Part shown: positions 13,095-16,781 of the stretch, piece by piece
How positions within the stretch are numbered: the first letter of the stretch is position 1
Layout: every line of letters begins with the position of its first letter
Assembly (NCBI GenBank): GCA_027489195.1
Contig: JAIYAG010000257.1
Location: 1 to 16,781, forward strand
DNA length: 16,781 bases
DNA from: Burkholderiales bacterium
GTDB taxonomy: Bacteria; Pseudomonadota; Gammaproteobacteria; Burkholderiales; Burkholderiaceae_E
Direction of reading: 5' to 3'
Position numbers and translations under genes: made by a program
The notes under the pieces: model-generated
Databases searched by the model: none
Told to the model about the DNA's origin: nothing
The model's input: only the letters and a program-made list of their open reading frames with translations

Positions 13095-13513
13095 GACCCT
13101 TCCCTTCGAGGCCCGGCGCCCTGACGCGTGCCTTCGGTTCGTGCTGCGACTGACTGCGGCTGCCGGGCGGGACCGCCCCGGCTTCGATGCGATGGCGCGG
13201 GATCCGATTGCAGCCCTATGCCTCGTGTTCGGTTTTCGGTCGATCGTGTCGGAACCCTTAAGGCCCGCCGATGACCGGCGGGCTTCGCGGGTCCTGCGGA
13301 GGCTGGGGCGCCGACCTTTCGACACAATTCATTGTCGGCATCGGCCGCTAAGGCCAAGCCTCGAAAAGCGGGGGATGCGTGCCGCTGTGGGGGCCGGTCG
13401 GAGCAGGCGGGCGACACGGAGGGGACGAACGGCGGGGCACGACGGGCCGAGGGCGGGTCGGGTGCGGCCGGCCGGTATCATCCCGGTGCTCCGCGCCCAC
13501 CTCCGCCGCACCG
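13095..13513. other. 419-base divergent intergenic region
   Basis: Lies between the divergent di-heme peroxidase and deoxyribosyltransferase genes and holds no convincing gene. Visible elements are the hairpin at 13263-13283, the adjacent palindrome CCTTAAGG (13256-13263), the AT-richer bulged inverted repeat around 13320-13338 (CGACACAATTCATTGTCGG), and TATCAT at 13476-13481 as a minus-10 candidate for the plus-strand gene. Arg/Pro-rich open frames that cross it are composition artefacts. Confidence 0.5.
13263..13283 (-). promoter_or_regulatory. Leader hairpin upstream of the di-heme peroxidase gene
   Basis: Perfect 8-bp stem (arm GCCCGCCG) with a 5-base loop, about 170 bases upstream of the minus-strand ATG. 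No gene ends here on either strand and there is no T-run, so a simple terminator role is unlikely. It could be part of a structured 5-prime leader or a protein-binding site. Confidence 0.3.
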
Positions 13514-14065
13514 ATGCCCGCCTCCCCCACCGTCTACCTCGCCGGCCCCGACGTCTTCAGGCCCGACGCCGAGGCCTGCTACGCCCGGATGGAGCGGCTG
13601 TGCGCGGCGCTCGGGCTGACGGGCCTGCGTCCCTCGGACGGCGGACCGCCGGCGGGCGCAGGCGGCGCGGCGCTCGCCCAGCGCATCTACGAAGGCAACG
13701 TCGCGCTGATCCGCCGCTGCGACGCCGTCGTCGCCAACCTGCAGCCCCACCGCGGCCTGGTCGAGCCGGACAGCGGCACGGTGTTCGAGGTCGGCGTCGC
13801 GGTGGCACTGGGCAAGCCGGTGGCCGGCTACCTGCCCCGGCCCGAGCTCAGCTACGCCGAACGCGTGCGCCACCACTTCCCGACCCGCACCGATGCGGGC
13901 GGCACCGAGTGGGACGACACCCACGGCCTCTGGATCGAGGGCTTCGGCGAGCCGATGAACCTGATGCTGTCGCGCTCGACGCGGCTGTTCGGATCGTTCG
14001 AGCAGGCGATCGGACACCTCGCCACGGTGCTGGGCCGGGCCGCCGCGCCGCTCGCGGCGGGCTGA
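13514..14065 (+). CDS. Nucleoside 2-deoxyribosyltransferase family protein
   Basis: 183 residues from ATG 13514; the upstream open frame is non-coding in character. Family blocks in order: VYLAGPDVFRPDA (7-19), the substrate-binding N-terminus; RRCDAVVANLQPHRG (67-81); then EPDSGTVFEVGVAVALGKPVAGY (84-106) with the probable catalytic Glu92; and GEPMNLML (145-152) near the C-terminus. These enzymes transfer or hydrolyse the deoxyribosyl group of (deoxy)nucleosides, in nucleotide salvage or in cleaning unusual nucleotides. Length and motif order fit the single-domain bacterial family. There is no Shine-Dalgarno sequence; the leader is CCTCCGCCGCACCG. TATCAT at 13476-13481 may be the minus-10. 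Confidence 0.87.
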   Translation: MPASPTVYLAGPDVFRPDAEACYARMERLCAALGLTGLRPSDGGPPAGAGGAALAQRIYEGNVALIRRCDAVVANLQPHRGLVEPDSGTVFEVGVAVALGKPVAGYLPRPELSYAERVRHHFPTRTDAGGTEWDDTHGLWIEGFGEPMNLMLSRSTRLFGSFEQAIGHLATVLGRAAAPLAAG

Positions 14066-14080
14066 GCGCCGCGGACCGGC

Positions 14081-14096
14081 GTCGGGAAATCCCGAC
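14081..14096 (+). terminator. Hairpin after the deoxyribosyltransferase gene
   Basis: Six-bp stem (GTCGGG/CCCGAC) with an AAAT loop, 16 bases after the stop. There is no T-run. It is probably a 3-prime hairpin for the upstream gene and is the only structure of note in the 197-base gap before the gene at 14263. Confidence 0.4.
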
Positions 14097-14262
14097 ACGC
14101 CGGCCACCGGTCGTCCGACGCGTGCCGTTCGACCGTGACCGGCCGGAGGCGCCGTACCGCGCGCGGACACTCGGGCTTCCTCTACCGGGGTCGCGCATCG
14201 CGGGCTCCGGCCAGACCGCAGGACACCCGAGCCGGTGTCGCCCCAACGAGCACGCTGCAACG

Positions 14263-15093
14263 ATGAAGTTCTTCCGGTCGAGCCGAGGCGAGACCTACGT
14301 CGCCCAGCCGCCCGCGGTGATCGACCCGACACCGGGTCGGTCCGCGGCCGCGCAGCCGCGGACCGCGATCAGACCCGCACCGGCGGCCGCCCCGGCGGCC
14401 GAGTCGCCTCGGGCGCCGGTCCGGCCGATGCCGTCGGCCTCATCGGGCCCTTCCGGTTCCCCGGCGGCTTCGAGGGCGTCCTCGGCTTCATCCGCTTCGT
14501 CGGCTTCGTCGGCTTCGTCGGCTTCCCGCGCTTCACCGGTCTCGCAGGCCGCGGCCGCTCGGCCCGGGTCACCGCCGATGCCGGTCGCACGCAGCGCCGC
14601 AGACCCGGCCCCGGGCCGACAGGTTCCAGACGCTGCGCCGCATGCTCGCGCACCCGCCGCAGCACCCGCCGCAGCTCCTGCCGCAACGCCGTCGCCGGTG
14701 CCGCCTGCGCCAGCCTCGACGCCCGCGGCGCAGTCCGACGCGGCGCCTTCGCAGGCTGCTGCGGCGCAGGACGGATCCGATCGGTGGGAACGGCGCCCGC
14801 CACAGCCCCTGACCATCGCCTCGCACCAGCTGGCGATCGACCTGGCGCGCAGCGGCGACCCGGTGCCGGGCCTCGCACGTCGCTATCCCCATGTGCTGAA
14901 CCAGCTCTCCGCGGTGTGGGGCGACCTGCCGGTCGCAGCCGAGCTGATCGACGACCTGCTGGTCGACCGGCGCGGCGGGCGCCGCGGCTTTCCGGCCGAC
15001 GTGCTGGCCGAGCTGCTGACGGTCCGGCGCGTCGCGGTCAAGCGGATGGTGGGCCAGCCCCGCAAGCCGCCCAAGGCAGCCGGCCCGGGCTGA
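14263..15093 (+). CDS. Hypothetical protein with Ala/Pro/Ser-rich linker and conserved-looking C-terminal domain
   Basis: 276 residues from ATG 14263; the same frame is open far upstream but is only a GC shadow of other genes there. The N-terminal tip MKFFRSSRGETYVAQPP is followed by about 150 residues of low-complexity Ala, Pro and Ser with an SSA repeat. A compact domain then covers about 180-270. This domain (SHQLAIDLARSGDPVPGLAR, YPHVLNQLSAVWGDLPVAAE, LIDDLLVDRRGGRRGFPADV, LAELLTVRRVAVKR) looks helical and resembles a small conserved domain I have seen in uncharacterised Burkholderiales proteins. I cannot assign a function. No signal peptide or membrane segment is visible, so it is probably cytoplasmic. 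No Shine-Dalgarno sequence is present. Confidence 0.65.
   Translation: MKFFRSSRGETYVAQPPAVIDPTPGRSAAAQPRTAIRPAPAAAPAAESPRAPVRPMPSASSGPSGSPAASRASSASSASSASSASSASRASPVSQAAAARPGSPPMPVARSAADPAPGRQVPDAAPHARAPAAAPAAAPAATPSPVPPAPASTPAAQSDAAPSQAAAAQDGSDRWERRPPQPLTIASHQLAIDLARSGDPVPGLARRYPHVLNQLSAVWGDLPVAAELIDDLLVDRRGGRRGFPADVLAELLTVRRVAVKRMVGQPRKPPKAAGPG
14482..14528 (+). repeat. 9-bp tandem repeat inside the low-complexity protein
   Basis: About five copies of TCGGCTTCG-type units, some degenerate, encode alternating Ala-Ser-Ser. The unit is a multiple of three, so expansion or contraction changes linker length without a frameshift. Confidence 0.8.
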
Positions 15094-15105
15094 CGCGGCT
15101 CAGCC
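15088..15105. terminator. Bidirectional hairpin containing both stop codons of convergent genes
   Basis: GGCTGA, a 6-base spacer, then TCAGCC. The left arm contains the TGA of the plus-strand gene and the right arm, read on the minus strand, contains the TGA of the SRAP gene. The two coding regions are six bases apart. Only two T bases follow on the plus strand. Confidence 0.5.
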
Positions 15106-15774
15106 TTCGGCGTCCGGCGTGCGGCGCTTGGCCGGCGGCCTGGGCGCCGGCTCCGCCTCGAGGTCGTCGGCCGGCCAGCGCTCCAGGAAGTCCCGCGTCT
15201 GCCCCACCGGCGCATCCAGCCAGCGGTCGTAGTCGGCCTCGTGCAGCACCACGACCATCCGCTTCTCGTCGTCGGGCTTGTGGAAGCGCTGCATCAGCGG
15301 ATGGCCGTCGGCATTGATGGTCAGCATCGTGAACGACAGCAGCTCGCCACCGTCCGGACCCCGCCAGGCGCCCCACAGGCCGGCGATGCCCATCGGCGCG
15401 CCGTCACGCCGACGGATCTTCCAGCGTACGGCGCGGCCGGTCTCCCAGTTCGGCTCGTAGATCGCTTCGGCCGGCACGATGCAGCGCCGGCCGTGTCGCC
15501 ACGCGTCGCGAAAGCTCGGCTTCTCGGCAGCCGTCTCGGAGCGCGCGTTGTAGGTGCGCCGCCCGATCGCGAGATCCTTCGACCAGTAGGGCACCAGGCC
15601 GAACAGCCCGGTCACGGTCTCGCGCACGTGGCCCTCGGCCTGCTCGCGCGATGCGCGCACGAAGGGCGCGGCATAGCCGGGCCAGGTCTCCGCGGGCACC
15701 GGGTCGCCGCGCATCACGGCGAAGAACAGCTTCATCCGCTCGAGGTCGGTGACCGGGACGTAGTTCGCGCACAT
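15100..15774 (-). CDS. SRAP-domain protein (HMCES/YedK-like, abasic-site DNA-protein crosslinker)
   Basis: 224 residues. SRAP proteins use Cys2 to form a thiazolidine crosslink with abasic sites in single-stranded DNA, shielding them at replication forks. All catalytic elements are visible: Cys2 at the exact N-terminus (MCANY), Asn76 in YNARSET (75-81), Glu107 in CIVPAEAIYEPNWE and His165 in MQRFHKPDDEKRMVVVL. LFGLVPYWSKD and GIAGLWGAW are family blocks. The sequence departs from the usual MCGRF and YEW forms and carries an insertion between the catalytic His and RMVVVL, so it belongs to a divergent subgroup. Because Cys2 must be exposed by Met removal, the start is fixed. The gene lies 22 bases downstream of the cupin gene, probably in one operon. 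No LexA box is evident. Confidence 0.9.
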   Translation of the reverse strand: MCANYVPVTDLERMKLFFAVMRGDPVPAETWPGYAAPFVRASREQAEGHVRETVTGLFGLVPYWSKDLAIGRRTYNARSETAAEKPSFRDAWRHGRRCIVPAEAIYEPNWETGRAVRWKIRRRDGAPMGIAGLWGAWRGPDGGELLSFTMLTINADGHPLMQRFHKPDDEKRMVVVLHEADYDRWLDAPVGQTRDFLERWPADDLEAEPAPRPPAKRRTPDAEG

Positions 15775-15796
15775 GCTGGGTCGCGGCCCGCCGCGT

Positions 15797-16195
15797 TCAG
15801 TCGTAGTACTGGAACTCGAGCAGCATGCAGCCGCCGCGGCTGACGAACGGGCCGTGCAGGACCTGCGGCGGGCGGCATGCGAACGTGTAGGCGTCGAAGC
15901 GCTCGCCGCCCTCGCCGCGTGCGTCGCAGCCCACGACGAGATCGCCTTCCACGATGAAGACCTCCTCGTGGAAATCGTGGATCACCGCCTCGGACACACG
16001 CGCCCCCGGCTGCCAGCGGGCCAGCCGCGTGCGCGAGCCGGTCTTGCCGACGGGGTCGGTGTTGTCGGCGAGGATCAGCTCGGTGATCAGGCCGTCGGAG
16101 CCCGGGACAGGCGTCCAGCCGGCGGTACCGGCGGTGGCCGCATCGAGGGCGATGCGGAAGAATTCGCGGTGGGTCTTCGGGCGGGCGGAGGTCAT
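15797..16195 (-). CDS. Cupin-domain protein
   Basis: 132 residues forming one cupin barrel. Motif 1 is VIHDFHEEVFIVEGDLVVG (71-89), with metal-ligand candidates His73 or His76 and Glu78. Motif 2 contains FACRPPQVLHGPFVS with His114, and the chain ends LLEFQYYD. The size and the HEEVFIVEGD pattern fit single-domain cupins that bind a metal and act as small enzymes or sensors. The substrate is not determinable. The N-terminus is cytoplasmic in character. It sits 85 bases downstream of the GST gene and 22 bases upstream of the SRAP gene on the same strand, so co-transcription is likely. No strong Shine-Dalgarno sequence precedes the ATG. Confidence 0.8.
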   Translation of the reverse strand: MTSARPKTHREFFRIALDAATAGTAGWTPVPGSDGLITELILADNTDPVGKTGSRTRLARWQPGARVSEAVIHDFHEEVFIVEGDLVVGCDARGEGGERFDAYTFACRPPQVLHGPFVSRGGCMLLEFQYYD

Positions 16196-16280
16196 CGGCC
16201 GAGTGTGGCGCAGCGGGGCGTTCGCGGCAAATGCGCTGTCGAAGGCGCCGGGCAGCCGGCGCGCCGAGCGAGCCCCCGCC

Positions 16281-16781
16281 TCACCGCTCGAGCAGCGTGT
16301 ACCCCAGTCGCGGCAGGTGCACGACGGTGTCGCCCAGCCGCGGGTCGTGCCGGGCGATCGCCACGTCGTCGACGTCGTAGCCGACGAGCAGACCCTCGAC
16401 CGGCTCGGTGACGTAGCCGTCGGGCCGCACGGCCACCAGCGTGCCGAGCGGCGGCATGGCGTCGTCGTCGACGGTGGGCCGCGGCGCGTCGGGCACGGCC
16501 TGCGCCGCGATCGCGAGCGCCTCGGCCGAGGTCAGGGCCACCGGCGTGCCGTGGCCGATCGCCGCCATCCGGGCCATCCACGCGCGCAGCGCCGGGTAGG
16601 GCTCGAGCTCGGCCGAGCAGTCGATGCGGAACGCGGACAGGAACCACAGCGTGTGGAAGACCGCGAAGTCGGCCCTCCCGGGGGCATCGCCGAGCAGCCA
16701 GTCGCGACCGTGCGCGCTCAGCCCCGCGACCGCGGGCAGCGCGGCGCGCACGACGCGCAGGTTGCGGCGCGCGACCGCCTG
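16281..16781 (-). CDS. Glutathione S-transferase family protein, C-terminal part (partial)
   Basis: The frame is open through the right edge of the window, so the N-terminal thioredoxin-like, glutathione-binding domain is missing; the GTG at 16751 is probably internal. The 166 visible residues start in the all-helical GST C-terminal domain: RDWLLGDAPGRADFAVFHTLWFL contains the N-capping box and conserved Asp of GSTs, followed by YPALRAWMARMAAIGHG. After about residue 105 comes an extra beta-rich segment (GTLVAVRPDGYVTEPVEGLLVGY, then VVHLPRLGYTLLER). This C-terminal extension is known from a subgroup of proteobacterial GST-like proteins and is of unknown role. It probably detoxifies or binds small electrophiles and may be the first gene of a GST-cupin-SRAP operon. 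Confidence 0.82.
   Translation of the reverse strand, partial: QAVARRNLRVVRAALPAVAGLSAHGRDWLLGDAPGRADFAVFHTLWFLSAFRIDCSAELEPYPALRAWMARMAAIGHGTPVALTSAEALAIAAQAVPDAPRPTVDDDAMPPLGTLVAVRPDGYVTEPVEGLLVGYDVDDVAIARHDPRLGDTVVHLPRLGYTLLER

Noticed and set aside
11793..13124. 443-codon plus-strand open frame opposite the redox genes
   Set aside because: It is antisense to the cupredoxin and di-heme peroxidase, whose signal peptides and ligand motifs are unmistakable.
13263..13283. Hairpin considered as a Rho-independent terminator
   Set aside because: No gene ends upstream of it on either strand and it has no T-run. It is kept only as a possible leader element.
12775..14262. Upstream extension of the low-complexity protein frame
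   Set aside because: The frame is open by chance through the peroxidase antisense strand and the deoxyribosyltransferase gene in another frame. The ATG at 14263 begins the plausible protein.
14482..14528. Short tandem repeats considered as a CRISPR array
   Set aside because: The units are 9 bases with no spacers and lie in frame inside a coding region.

Overview
The window is a very GC-rich stretch (roughly 70% by eye) of ordinary bacterial chromosome, densely coded on both strands. Protein types and codon use fit a betaproteobacterium, most likely of the order Burkholderiales. That assignment is inference: no rRNA or other taxonomic marker is present. I see no tRNA, rRNA, CRISPR array, insertion sequence, phage gene or origin.

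Left part (1-5832). The tail of a membrane protein is followed by a PaaI-type thioesterase on the minus strand, whose start region holds an AT-rich MarR-like operator. Next come a cytosine-deaminase-like amidohydrolase, two unrecognised soluble proteins and a coiled-coil/HTH DNA-binding protein, all on the plus strand. A MipA/OmpV outer-membrane protein (minus) and an alpha/beta hydrolase of the epoxide hydrolase/haloalkane dehalogenase type (plus) then diverge from one another.

Middle (5877-8477). A 3-hydroxyisobutyrate-dehydrogenase-family reductase, closest from memory to sulfolactaldehyde reductase YihU, is divergent from a translationally coupled pair encoding the two halves of a thiamine-diphosphate decarboxylase of the sulfopyruvate/phosphonopyruvate type (ComD/ComE-like). 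Together they suggest C3/C2 organosulfonate or phosphonate chemistry: decarboxylation of a 2-oxoacid to an aldehyde and reduction of an aldehyde. An 85-residue protein of unknown function follows.

Redox and light cluster (8521-13094, minus strand). In transcription order the genes are a MauG/cytochrome c peroxidase-like di-heme protein, a small cupredoxin, a one-heme cytochrome c, a SCO1/SenC copper chaperone, a methyl-accepting chemotaxis protein and a BLUF blue-light photoreceptor. The first five are tightly spaced or overlapping. The BLUF gene follows a strong hairpin and a 110-base gap. A periplasmic copper/heme electron relay placed next to a chemoreceptor and a flavin photoreceptor is the most unusual arrangement in the window and the best candidate for an undescribed sensory system.

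Right part (13514-16781). A nucleoside 2-deoxyribosyltransferase-family enzyme and a low-complexity Ala/Pro/Ser-rich protein with a conserved-looking C-terminal domain lie on the plus strand. Converging on them from the minus strand are a glutathione S-transferase (cut by the window edge), a cupin and an SRAP-domain (HMCES/YedK-type) protein. The plus- and minus-strand genes meet at a hairpin that contains both stop codons.

Several plus-strand genes lack a Shine-Dalgarno sequence and instead share a C-rich leader resembling CTCCCGGACACC just before the start codon.
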